A stretch of DNA of 64,000 bases, from NCBI GenBank assembly GCA_003129525.1, contig CP029329.1, positions 124,001 to 188,000 on the forward strand. The letters run 5' to 3'. The translations under genes were made by a program, and so were the position numbers. This DNA is from Clostridium beijerinckii. Lineage in GTDB: Bacteria > Bacillota > Clostridia > Clostridiales > Clostridiaceae. The notes below the pieces were generated by a model, which worked only from the letters and a program-made list of their open reading frames with translations, searched no databases and was not told where the DNA came from. The stretch's first letter is position 1. The number at the start of each line of letters is the position of its first letter. Positions 19,290 to 27,142 of this stretch are shown one piece after another.

Positions 19290-20651
19290 TTAATTTTCGT
19301 CACATTTTAATGCAATTGCACATTCAATTCTCTTCTTTTGCATTTTACATCCAATTTCATAAGGAATATTCATATCTCCATTGAAATTAAAGTTATTAGC
19401 TTGGCATCCACCACTGCAATAGAATTTTGCCCAACAATCTCTGCACTTAGGTTTATTGTATATATGAGATTGCTTGAATTTCTTAGCAAGTTCTGTATCA
19501 TAAGTATCATCATAAATACTTCCTAATTTAAATTCTTCTTTTCCAACAAATTGATGACATGGATATACATCTCCTTGTGGAGTTATTGCAACATATTCAA
19601 AGCCAGCTCCGCAGCCTGAAATTCTCTTATAAACACATGGTCCGCCGTCAAGATCTATATTAAAATGATAGAATTTAAATTCTTCGTTTCCTTCTCTTTT
19701 TCTCTTTACCATTTCTTCATATAACTTATCATAATTATCAAAAATTGTATCAATATCTTCTTCTCTAAGTGAAAGAGGATGTCCGCTTTCTAAAACAACA
19801 GGTTCTATTGATAGTTCTTTAAATCCTTCATTTACCATAGCCATTACATCTTCATAAAAATCTATGTTTCCTCTTGTGAAAGTTCCTCTAACATAATAAG
19901 TTTTTCCCTTAGTTCTTCTTTTAATCATTTCTTTTATGTTAGGTACAATATCATCATAAGAACCGCTCTTATCTATCTTAATTCTAACATTATCATTAAC
20001 TTCTTTTCTTCCATCTAATGACAAAATTATATTTCCCATTTCCTTATCCATATAATCCATCATATCTGGAGTTAAAAGAGTGGCATTAGTAGTCATAGTA
20101 AATCTAATTTTTTTCTTCCACTTTTCTTCATTATCTCTAGCATATTGTACTATTTCTTTTATAGTATCCATGATTAAAGTTGGCTCTCCACCGAACAAAT
20201 CAATTTCTATATTTTTTCTTGGACCGCTTCTCTTAATAACATAGTCAATTGCTTTTTGAGCTGTTTCTAGGCTCATTACCCCGCCATGTCCATGATATTC
20301 ACCTTCATCAGCAAAACAATATTTACATCTTAAATTGCATCCATGAATTACATTTAAACAAATAGCTTTTATGTAATCTCTATCATCCATTGAACTATGT
20401 GCTATTTCTTCATATTGATCTCCTGAATAAAGAATCCCTTCTTCAGCTAATTCTTGAATTTCATCATAAGCTTCTGAAAGTTCCTCTTCCTCATATTTTC
20501 CTTTTAAATCTTCTACTATCTCTTTCTTAGTTCTTAAATTATTATCATCTAATATATCATAGACTAACTCATCTACAACATGAACTGCTCCTGTATTTAC
20601 ATCTAAAACAAAAAAGTTTTCACCTTGCTTAAATTTATGTATTAAAGCCAA
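19290..20651 (-). CDS. scfB: SCIFF peptide thioether maturase, radical SAM/SPASM enzyme
   Basis: This 453-aa enzyme installs Cys-to-Thr thioether (sactionine/ranthipeptide-type) links in the SCIFF precursor encoded just upstream. An N-terminal RiPP-recognition-like segment (residues 1-90) precedes the radical SAM motif CxxxCxxC as CNLRCKYC (Cys105, 109, 112). GGEPTLIMD follows, and the SPASM cysteines lie in GCGAGFEYVAI, YPCHQF and CRDCWAKFYCSGGCQ. It starts at TTG (20651) with AGGAGG eight bases upstream. The gap to scfA is 58 bp on the same strand, so both are co-transcribed. Confidence 0.95.
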   Translation of the reverse strand: MALIHKFKQGENFFVLDVNTGAVHVVDELVYDILDDNNLRTKKEIVEDLKGKYEEEELSEAYDEIQELAEEGILYSGDQYEEIAHSSMDDRDYIKAICLNVIHGCNLRCKYCFADEGEYHGHGGVMSLETAQKAIDYVIKRSGPRKNIEIDLFGGEPTLIMDTIKEIVQYARDNEEKWKKKIRFTMTTNATLLTPDMMDYMDKEMGNIILSLDGRKEVNDNVRIKIDKSGSYDDIVPNIKEMIKRRTKGKTYYVRGTFTRGNIDFYEDVMAMVNEGFKELSIEPVVLESGHPLSLREEDIDTIFDNYDKLYEEMVKRKREGNEEFKFYHFNIDLDGGPCVYKRISGCGAGFEYVAITPQGDVYPCHQFVGKEEFKLGSIYDDTYDTELAKKFKQSHIYNKPKCRDCWAKFYCSGGCQANNFNFNGDMNIPYEIGCKMQKKRIECAIALKCDEN

Positions 20652-20709
20652 TTTAAATTCCTCCTAATATACAAAGTAAGCAGCAACTATATAGTTACTG
20701 CTTGAAAAT

Positions 20710-20847
20710 TTAGTTTTCGCATTCTAAGTTTGCAACTGTGCAAGATGTCTTACAAGCTGATTGACATGAGTTTGCACACTCTTTGCATCCTGGTTTACAT
20801 AAACTATTTTTAATATTTGGTTTGTTTATAGTTTTTATGTGTTTCAT
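20710..20847 (-). CDS. scfA: SCIFF precursor peptide (six cysteines in forty-five residues)
   Basis: This is a 45-residue peptide starting MKHIKTINKPNIKNSLCKPG and continuing CKECANSCQSACKTSC, TVANLECEN. It has seven cysteines (17, 21, 24, 28, 32, 36, 43) with the CxxCxxxCxxxCxxxC spacing of the nearly universal clostridial SCIFF family. Thr and Ser residues between the cysteines are the expected crosslink acceptors. The ATG has AGGTTTTTTGT upstream, giving a weak GAGG-like site. The gene is too small for standard ORF thresholds. Its function after maturation is unknown. Confidence 0.95.
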   Translation of the reverse strand: MKHIKTINKPNIKNSLCKPGCKECANSCQSACKTSCTVANLECEN

Positions 20848-21000
20848 TACAAAAAACCTCCATTTAAAATATATCCTCGCTAATTATATCATAATATACA
20901 GCAGTATAAAAGAATTAGTGTATCTCTTTTTATTTATATTAAAATTAAAATTTTAATTATAATTAAACTGTTTATAGATTTTGTTAAACTTTGTAAACAG

Positions 21001-21270
21001 TTATTTTATAAATATACTTGATACTTTTTTTAATAATAATTTAAGTCGTTCTAAATTCCTTTTTTCAATTTTATCACCAACTTGTGATAATTTATCTTTT
21101 ATTCCAGAGATTTTAACGAATTCAGCTATAATGTCTTTTGAATTTTTATGTAGAATAACAATTTGTAATTGATCTTGTGTTTCAATAATTCCACGAACTC
21201 CTTCTACTCTTTTTTAAGCTCCAACGTTTACCTTTTTCTTATCTTTTAAATTTAATTTCAAATTAGACAT
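21001..21270 (-). pseudogene. Decayed PTS EIIB-domain fragment
   Basis: A 90-codon frame runs from an ATG at 21270, is broken by TAA at 21214-21216, and reads on in the same frame to a stop at 21001-21003. The second part includes VEGVRGIIETQDQLQIVI and IIAEFVKISGI. This resembles the C-terminal end of the EIIB domain of glucose/beta-glucoside/trehalose-type PTS permeases, which typically read KGVxGxxxxGGQxQVIIG...VYxEFxKxAGI. The phosphorylated Cys region and the EIIC domain are absent. The EIIB assignment is from motif memory; a profile search would settle it. Confidence 0.55.
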
Positions 21271-21300
21271 GCAATTTTTCATTGGTAGTCAGAATAGATA

Positions 21301-21357
21301 AAGTCACATCCATTGCTTATCAAAATTTTATATTGAAAGCAAGTTAGAATGTGACTT
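21301..21357 (-). terminator. Long hairpin after htpG
   Basis: On the minus strand AAGTCACATTC and GGATGTGACTT form the base of a ~57-nt hairpin with AAGC/GCTT pairing inside, ending in TTTATCTATT. It lies 40 bases after the htpG stop. Confidence 0.6.
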
Positions 21358-21397
21358 CACCCATTTTATATATATTTAATTATTTATAACTCTTTTA

Positions 21398-23335
21398 CTA
21401 TAGTAATATGACTTTGCTTAAAAGCTCATTATTTCTCTTTATAAACTCATCCATTTCATTTGCATCTAATTCTTTATTAGCAATCTTAGCTAAATCTAAA
21501 ATATGTTCACAAATAAATTTAACTTCATCTTTTTTAGCATCATCCTTAGAAACTTCTACAAGTTTTTTAATGATAGCATTTTTGCTATTTACAACTAAAG
21601 TCTTTTCTTCATCAAACATACCTGGGAAGTTCATTCCTGATGCAGCATACATCTTACTCATTTGAGCCATTCTTCTTGATTCTTCTGAAACTAAAATAAG
21701 TGCTGGAGTATTTTCATTTTTTAATCCTTCAACTGATAATTTAGTAACTTTTTCTCCGAGTGCATTTTTGAATACATCTTCAATTTCTTTATTTAATGCT
21801 TTTGCAGTTTCATCATTTTCATCAGTTTTACTTCCTAATGTTTCAGAAATATCAGAGTCAATTCTATTAAATTTAACCCCACTTTCATGCATCTCCAAGA
21901 ATGAAATAAAGTGATCATCTATTGTACAATCAAATATTACAGCATCTAAATCATATTCTTTAAACATCTTAATATATTGAGATTGTTGTTTTTCATCATT
22001 AGCATAAAATACTTTATTTTCATGTTTTTCTTTATTCGCTTCAAGATAATCTTTTAATGTTATAAATTCACCTTTTAAGTTTTTAAAGATGATTATATCC
22101 TTAATCTTTTCATAGAATTTTTCATCTTTTAAGCATCCATACTTAATGAATATTTGTATATCTGGCCAGAATTTATTAAATTCTTCTCTACTATTTTTAA
22201 ATAAGTCAACTAATTTATCTGCAACCTTCTTAACTATATGATTAGAAATCTTTGAAACTTCCTTATCATTTTGAAGGAAACTTCTTGATACATTTAAAGG
22301 AAGATCGGGACAATCTATAGTACCCTTTAATAATAATAAAAATTCTGGAATTACTTCTTTTATGTTATCTGCAACAAATACTTGGTTATTGTATAATTTT
22401 ACTTGCCCTTCTGTTGCTTCAAATTCATGTGTTAATTTAGGGAAATACAATATTCCTTTTAAGTTAAATGGATAATCTACGTTTAAATGAATCCAAAATA
22501 ATGGTTCATTAAAATCATTAAATACTTTTCTATAAAAATCTTTATATTCTTCGTCTGTACAATCTTTTGGAGCTTTAACCCATAATGGCTTTGTATCATT
22601 TAAAGGTTTTGGAGCTTCTACTTCTACTAATTCTTTATATTCAGTTCCATCTTCGTTTTTCTTTGTTTCATATTTAGGTTCTTCTTTTGGCTTATTTTCA
22701 TCTTCTAAATATATTTCTGTAGGTAAGAATGAACAATATTTCTTTATTATTTCTCTAACCTTATATTCTTCTAAAAATTCGGTGCTTTCATCATTAATAT
22801 ATAATGTTACAGTTGTACCTCTAGTAGTTCTTTCTTCTGAAAGAGCCATTTCATATTCAGTACCACCTTCATCACAAATCCATTTTATTGGTTCTGCTTG
22901 ATCTTTATATGATAATGTATCTATTTGAACTTTATCAGAAACCATGAATGTTGAATAAAAACCAAGTCCAAAGTGACCTATTATATCCTTACCTTCATCC
23001 ATCTTATCTTTATATTTCTCTACAAAATCTGTTGCGCCTGAAAAAGCAACTTGAGTAATGTACTTTTTAACTTCTTCTTCAGTCATTCCAATACCATTGT
23101 CTATAAACTTAAGAGTCTTCTTTTCTTTATTTACAGATACTACAACCTTATATTGTTCATCTTCCATTGCAATAGCTTCTCCATATGAAGCTAATCTTTG
23201 AAATTTACTAATTGCATCGCATGCATTACTTATAACTTCTCTTATAAATATGTCTTTATCAGAGTATAGCCATTTCTTAATAATAGGAAATATGTTCTCT
23301 GTATCAATTGAAATATTACCATTTTCTTTTATCAT
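21398..23335 (-). CDS. htpG: Chaperone protein HtpG (Hsp90)
   Basis: This is a 645-aa cytosolic Hsp90 chaperone. The N-terminal GHKL ATPase domain shows REVISNACDAISKF, DNGIGMT and the lid/GHFGLGFYS motif. The middle domain has the catalytic Arg region NVSRSFLQND, and the C-terminal dimerisation domain ends SKVILL. Full length for a bacterial family member. It is a single-gene unit with a terminator-like hairpin downstream; no CIRCE element was seen upstream. Confidence 0.96.
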   Translation of the reverse strand: MIKENGNISIDTENIFPIIKKWLYSDKDIFIREVISNACDAISKFQRLASYGEAIAMEDEQYKVVVSVNKEKKTLKFIDNGIGMTEEEVKKYITQVAFSGATDFVEKYKDKMDEGKDIIGHFGLGFYSTFMVSDKVQIDTLSYKDQAEPIKWICDEGGTEYEMALSEERTTRGTTVTLYINDESTEFLEEYKVREIIKKYCSFLPTEIYLEDENKPKEEPKYETKKNEDGTEYKELVEVEAPKPLNDTKPLWVKAPKDCTDEEYKDFYRKVFNDFNEPLFWIHLNVDYPFNLKGILYFPKLTHEFEATEGQVKLYNNQVFVADNIKEVIPEFLLLLKGTIDCPDLPLNVSRSFLQNDKEVSKISNHIVKKVADKLVDLFKNSREEFNKFWPDIQIFIKYGCLKDEKFYEKIKDIIIFKNLKGEFITLKDYLEANKEKHENKVFYANDEKQQSQYIKMFKEYDLDAVIFDCTIDDHFISFLEMHESGVKFNRIDSDISETLGSKTDENDETAKALNKEIEDVFKNALGEKVTKLSVEGLKNENTPALILVSEESRRMAQMSKMYAASGMNFPGMFDEEKTLVVNSKNAIIKKLVEVSKDDAKKDEVKFICEHILDLAKIANKELDANEMDEFIKRNNELLSKVILL

Positions 23336-23456
23336 TTTATAACCACTCCTCTATTTTTTTTACTAGAGAATATTTTAGACCAAAGAGTATTAATTGTCAA
23401 ATTATTCTTGTGATTCATCATAAGAATAATTTGAACAAAAAAACTGTTTAAAATTA

Positions 23457-24704
23457 CTATTCAGCTTTTACATAGCCTTCATTAAACATTGATTTATTTA
23501 CAAGAAATACTAGCATAACTGCAATCATAGCACTACATGCAGTCAGTATGTATCCTTGCCTTATTCCATAATTATCTATTATACTTCCTATAACCAAAGG
23601 TGAAATCGAAGATCCTGTTCCTGATATTATTAATAAAGTCGAACTTAACCTTCCTCTATGGGAAGCTGGAGAATTATTAGCAATAAATGTAGATGAATTG
23701 GTTGCCCCTATTATTTCCCCAAAAGTCATGACTATTACTCCAAAGAAAAACAATGGAATTGAAGTTATAAATCCAAATATTAGAAATGAAATAATATATA
23801 TAAAAGAACTTAACCCTATATTATTTAATTCCGATATTTTTTTAGTTATCCTCATTAAAAAAGGAGTTGCAATTATAACTACAATTCCATTTGTTGCTCC
23901 TAGTAAACCATATATTTTAGCCCCATCACTTCCAAATAATGCTCCAATTTGAAGTGGTAGTGCAAATCCCCACTCTGCATATGTAAATTGTACAAAAAAT
24001 GTAATGATTCCAAATACAATAAGGATTGGTCTAGTTAATAAAACTTTAAAAACAGAGCCCTCTACAGCACTTTCTAATTGATTCATTTCTTGTAAATTAT
24101 CCTCTTCTAAATTTCTAACTATTTTTTTCTCTTTTATGAGCATTACAATAAGAATCATTGAAATTAACGTTGTAATTGCATCTCCTATAAACACCAATGA
24201 CAAATAATTTTTATATAAGAACCCTCCGATTAATGGACCTATAGAGAATCCTAAATTTATTCCCATGTATAATAACGAATATGATAATTTTCTATTTTTT
24301 GTATTTGTTACATCTGCATTTAAAGCATCATAAGCTGGCATTGCCATTGAATAAAAGCAGGAAGATACCATCATCATTTTAGCAGTAAGAACTGATATTG
24401 GCATAATTCCACACAGTAAAAGCATAATAGCACCTAATGATTGAAATACAACTATTATTTTTTTACGTCCAAAAGAATCTACTAATTTTCCTCCTACTAA
24501 TAAGCCTCCCCCTTGAAGAAATGATTGAAATGCTATAAAAGTTCCTGATTCCCCTGCTGACATTCCAAATTTTTGTGTTAAAATAAGTGCCATTAAGGGA
24601 CCAACAAATGATCCAATACAATTAATAATTCTACCTATGAAAAGAATATATATTTCTCTAGGCAATCCTTTATATTGTGTTAAATTTTGCTTTAAATTAA
24701 ACAT
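23457..24704 (-). CDS. MFS transporter, probable drug/metabolite efflux
   Basis: This is a 415-aa major facilitator with twelve predicted hydrophobic segments. The loop 2-3 motif reads GGKLVDSFGRKKIIV, a match to the family G-x-L-x-D-x-x-G-R-K/R. It is divergently arranged, with 174 bp between it and the TipA-like regulator at 24879. That layout suggests, but does not prove, efflux controlled by the regulator; the substrate is unknown. Confidence 0.88.
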   Translation of the reverse strand: MFNLKQNLTQYKGLPREIYILFIGRIINCIGSFVGPLMALILTQKFGMSAGESGTFIAFQSFLQGGGLLVGGKLVDSFGRKKIIVVFQSLGAIMLLLCGIMPISVLTAKMMMVSSCFYSMAMPAYDALNADVTNTKNRKLSYSLLYMGINLGFSIGPLIGGFLYKNYLSLVFIGDAITTLISMILIVMLIKEKKIVRNLEEDNLQEMNQLESAVEGSVFKVLLTRPILIVFGIITFFVQFTYAEWGFALPLQIGALFGSDGAKIYGLLGATNGIVVIIATPFLMRITKKISELNNIGLSSFIYIISFLIFGFITSIPLFFFGVIVMTFGEIIGATNSSTFIANNSPASHRGRLSSTLLIISGTGSSISPLVIGSIIDNYGIRQGYILTACSAMIAVMLVFLVNKSMFNEGYVKAE

Positions 24705-24825
24705 AAAACCTCCCTATTATTAATATCATTGCAAACTGATCTGGTAATTAATTAATAATATTCCTCAATTTATATATTATAGCATAAACGTTATATCTGA
24801 ACCTTTTAATTCATAAAAATAACCA

Positions 24826-24856
24826 TTGACATTCACGCTACGTGAAGGTGTAAAGT
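24826..24856 (+). promoter_or_regulatory. MerR-type promoter with 19-bp spacer and palindromic operator
   Basis: A -35 TTGACA (24826-24831) and -10 TAAAGT (24851-24856) are separated by 19 bp. The spacer contains the perfect palindrome TTCACGCTACGTGAA (24832-24846). The overlong spacer with a central dyad is the hallmark of MerR-family activated promoters, so the regulator just downstream probably controls itself from here. Confidence 0.88.
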
Positions 24857-24878
24857 AATCTTGTAAGGAGATGATCAA

Positions 24879-25643
24879 ATGGAATACACGGTGCAAAAAT
24901 TAGGTCAATTAGCAGGTATTAGTCCCAGAACCCTTAGATATTATGATGAAATAGGAATTCTTAAGCCTGCAAGAATTAATTCATCTGGATATCGAATTTA
25001 TGGCCAAGAAGAAGTTAATACATTACAACAAATATTATTTTATCGAGAATTAGATATAAACTTAGAAACCATAAAAAATATAGTAACCTCTCCCTCATTC
25101 GATGGAACAGCTGCACTAAAAGAACATCGTGAAAAGCTTCTTACAAAACGAAATAAATTGGATATGTTAATAGCTAATGTTAATAAAACAATAGCTACAA
25201 CAGAAAGGGGAATTATAATGAGTGATAATGAAAAATTCGAAGGATTTAAGCAAAAAAGTATTGACGATAACAATAAAAAATACGGTGAAGAAATACGAGC
25301 TAAATATGGTGATATCCAAGTTAATGAATCAAACAAAAAATTCAAGAATATGACCAAAGATCAATATGATGAATTTGAAAAATTGGGTAATAGCATAATT
25401 GACACATTGAAAGCAGCATTTGCAACTAAAGACCCTGCAGGTGACCTTGCCCAGAAAGCTGTCAATCTACACCGCATTTGGCTAAGCTATTCTTTTAGTA
25501 GTTACTCAAAAGAAGCACATGCGAAACTTGCTCAAATGTATGTTGATGATGAAAGATTTACTGCCTACTACGATAAATATCAACCTGGTTTAGCTGCCTT
25601 TTTAAGAGATGCTGTTTTAATTTATACACAATCAGAAAATTAA
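24879..25643 (+). CDS. MerR-family regulator with TipAS effector domain (TipAL-like)
   Basis: This 254-aa regulator has an N-terminal winged HTH (YTVQKLGQLAGISPRTLRYYD), a dimerisation coiled coil to about residue 110, and a C-terminal TipAS all-alpha antibiotic-binding domain (residues 114-254, with NLHRIWLSYSF and YVDDERFTAYYDK). The ATG at 24879 follows AAGGAG. A second in-frame ATG at 25218, preceded by AAAGGGG eight bases upstream, starts exactly at the TipAS boundary and could make a 141-aa effector-only form, as in Streptomyces tipA. Ligands are probably thiopeptide-like or other multidrug molecules, by family. Confidence 0.93.
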   Translation: MEYTVQKLGQLAGISPRTLRYYDEIGILKPARINSSGYRIYGQEEVNTLQQILFYRELDINLETIKNIVTSPSFDGTAALKEHREKLLTKRNKLDMLIANVNKTIATTERGIIMSDNEKFEGFKQKSIDDNNKKYGEEIRAKYGDIQVNESNKKFKNMTKDQYDEFEKLGNSIIDTLKAAFATKDPAGDLAQKAVNLHRIWLSYSFSSYSKEAHAKLAQMYVDDERFTAYYDKYQPGLAAFLRDAVLIYTQSEN

Positions 25644-25660
25644 AATTAATAAATAAATTT

Positions 25661-25686
25661 ATAGGCAGCCTAATTAGACTGCCTAT
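25661..25686 (+). terminator. Bidirectional terminator-like hairpin between tipA-like and PNP genes
   Basis: The sequence ATAGGCAGCCTAATTAGACT plus GCCTAT forms an AGGCAG/CTGCCT stem between convergent genes. The T-run is weak on the plus strand. Confidence 0.6.
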
Positions 25687-25764
25687 ACTTTGTGTATTAA
25701 TATCAGTTGTTCTTAAGCATATAAGCGAAATTACAACTAAAAATATGCCTTATATAGTTTAGTA

Positions 25765-26577
25765 TTATATTTCTTCTATAATTCTTGCTACCCATTTGCA
25801 TAGATTAATTGAAGCTTTTTTAGCTGTTTCTACAACTCTTTCGTGGGAGTGTTTCACCTTTTGTATTCCTGTAGCCATATTAGTAATACACGCTATTCCT
25901 AACACATCCATTCCCAAGTAATTCGCTACTATTGTTTCTGGCACTGTTGACATCCCAACAGCATCAGCCCCATGTCTTCCAATCATCACAATCTCAGCAG
26001 CTGTCTCATAATATGGTCCCATAAATCCTGCATATACTCCTTGTGCATATTTTATATCTAAGTCATCTGCAATTTTTTTAGCTTTGTTAATAAGTTCTAT
26101 CTTATATGGCTCTGACATATCAGGAAATCTTGTTCCCAATCTTTCATCATTTACACCAATTAAAGGATTATCTCCAAATAAGTTAATAAAATCATTAATA
26201 ATCATTAATGTTCCTGGCTCAAAGCTTTTATTAATTCCACCGCAAGCATTAGTTACAATAATTTTTTCAATACCTAATTTTTTCATTACATATATAGGAT
26301 ACGTAACTTCCTTCATTGTATATCCTTCATAATAATGAAATCTTCCTTGCATTAGTAACGTCTCTACTCCATTAATTTTACCAAACACCAATTTTCCTTC
26401 ATGCCCTTTAACTGTTGATACTGGAAAATTGGGGATGTCTTCATAAGCTATATCTTCTGCTTCCTCAACTACGTTAACCAAATCTCCTAACCCAGAACCA
26501 AGTATTACTGCAATTTTAGGATTTCTATTTACCTTGCCTTTTATATAATCTACTGATTCTATTATTTTATCGTACAT
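25765..26577 (-). CDS. punA: Purine nucleoside phosphorylase (trimeric, PNP-I/PunA type)
   Basis: This 270-aa cytosolic enzyme converts guanosine/inosine and phosphate into base plus ribose-1-phosphate. Motifs are the phosphate loop AVILGSGLGDL, GRFHYYEGY, VTNACGGIN, and the base-specificity region ETAAEIVMIGRHGADAVGMSTVPE. This is the low-molecular-mass trimeric class by length and motifs. It complements the nucleoside importer and deoC at the start of the window, but is a separate unit. Confidence 0.93.
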   Translation of the reverse strand: MYDKIIESVDYIKGKVNRNPKIAVILGSGLGDLVNVVEEAEDIAYEDIPNFPVSTVKGHEGKLVFGKINGVETLLMQGRFHYYEGYTMKEVTYPIYVMKKLGIEKIIVTNACGGINKSFEPGTLMIINDFINLFGDNPLIGVNDERLGTRFPDMSEPYKIELINKAKKIADDLDIKYAQGVYAGFMGPYYETAAEIVMIGRHGADAVGMSTVPETIVANYLGMDVLGIACITNMATGIQKVKHSHERVVETAKKASINLCKWVARIIEEI

Positions 26578-26688
26578 TCTATTACCTCCAATGTTTAAAA
26601 TTTAAGGCATATGAAAAAAAATAACTAGTCAAAGATGAAATGTACTTTTTATTTTCTCATGTGTCTTAATTTAATTTTATATACAAAA

Positions 26689-26717
26689 AAGAGCTATAAT
26701 AAAATATTATAACTCTT
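26689..26717 (-). terminator. Terminator after zinc-ribbon gene copy 2
   Basis: On the minus strand AAGAGTTATAATA pairs with TATTATAGCTCTT, followed by TTTTGTAT. The same hairpin, with one change, follows copy 3 at 29744-29772. Confidence 0.75.
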
Positions 26718-26731
26718 AAAATAAACAAAAA

Positions 26732-26887
26732 TTATCTTCTGTTATTTTGTTGCTTTCTAGCTCTTCTACAATCAGGACATCTTACTGGTTCGTTTTCAAA
26801 TCCTTTTTCTTTGTAGAATTCTTGTTCTCCAGTTGTGAATACAAATTCATTTCCGCAATCTTTACATACTAAAGTTTTATCTTCCAT
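26732..26887 (-). CDS. Small zinc-ribbon protein, copy 2
   Basis: This 51-aa protein begins MEDKTLVCKDCGNEFVFTTG and has CxxC pairs CKDC and CPDC, sharing its QEFYKEKGFENEPVRCPDC core with copy 3. The translated sequences of copies 2 and 3 appear identical. AGGAGG lies ten bases before the ATG. The IS66 element has inserted about 150 bp upstream, so copy 2 may have lost or changed its promoter. The function of the family is unknown. Confidence 0.85.
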   Translation of the reverse strand: MEDKTLVCKDCGNEFVFTTGEQEFYKEKGFENEPVRCPDCRRARKQQNNRR

Positions 26888-27027
26888 TATTAAATTCCTC
26901 CTCTTAAATTAAAGATTAATTTCGATCCATATAATTCTCTAAAAGGAGAAATGTACTTATCTATTAAAAACCTTTGTTATTATACTTTTTATTATAACAC
27001 GTTCAAAATAAATTGCAAGTCTTTTTT

Positions 27028-27035
27028 ATACTTTT
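27028..27035. repeat. IS66 target-site duplication, left copy
   Basis: The octamer ATACTTTT directly precedes the left IS end and is repeated exactly at 29606-29613. Eight bases is the duplication length expected for IS66. Confidence 0.92.
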
Positions 27036-27142
27036 GTAAGCGTCAAGGAATCGACGCGTAGCGGTAGCATAATTTAAGTGATAAAATAAACCCAACAGAA
27101 AAACTTATATTCTCTGTTGGGTATAATTTTATATAGAAATAA

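Larger units (their letters stand above)
26683..27030. repeat. ~350-bp direct repeat, left copy (zinc-ribbon copy 2 unit)
   Basis: This stretch is nearly identical to 29738-30085. It covers the terminator, the whole zinc-ribbon gene, its AGGAGG, and about 140 bp of upstream sequence up to the IS66 insertion point. The two copies are direct, so recombination between them would delete the IS element and one gene. Confidence 0.9.
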
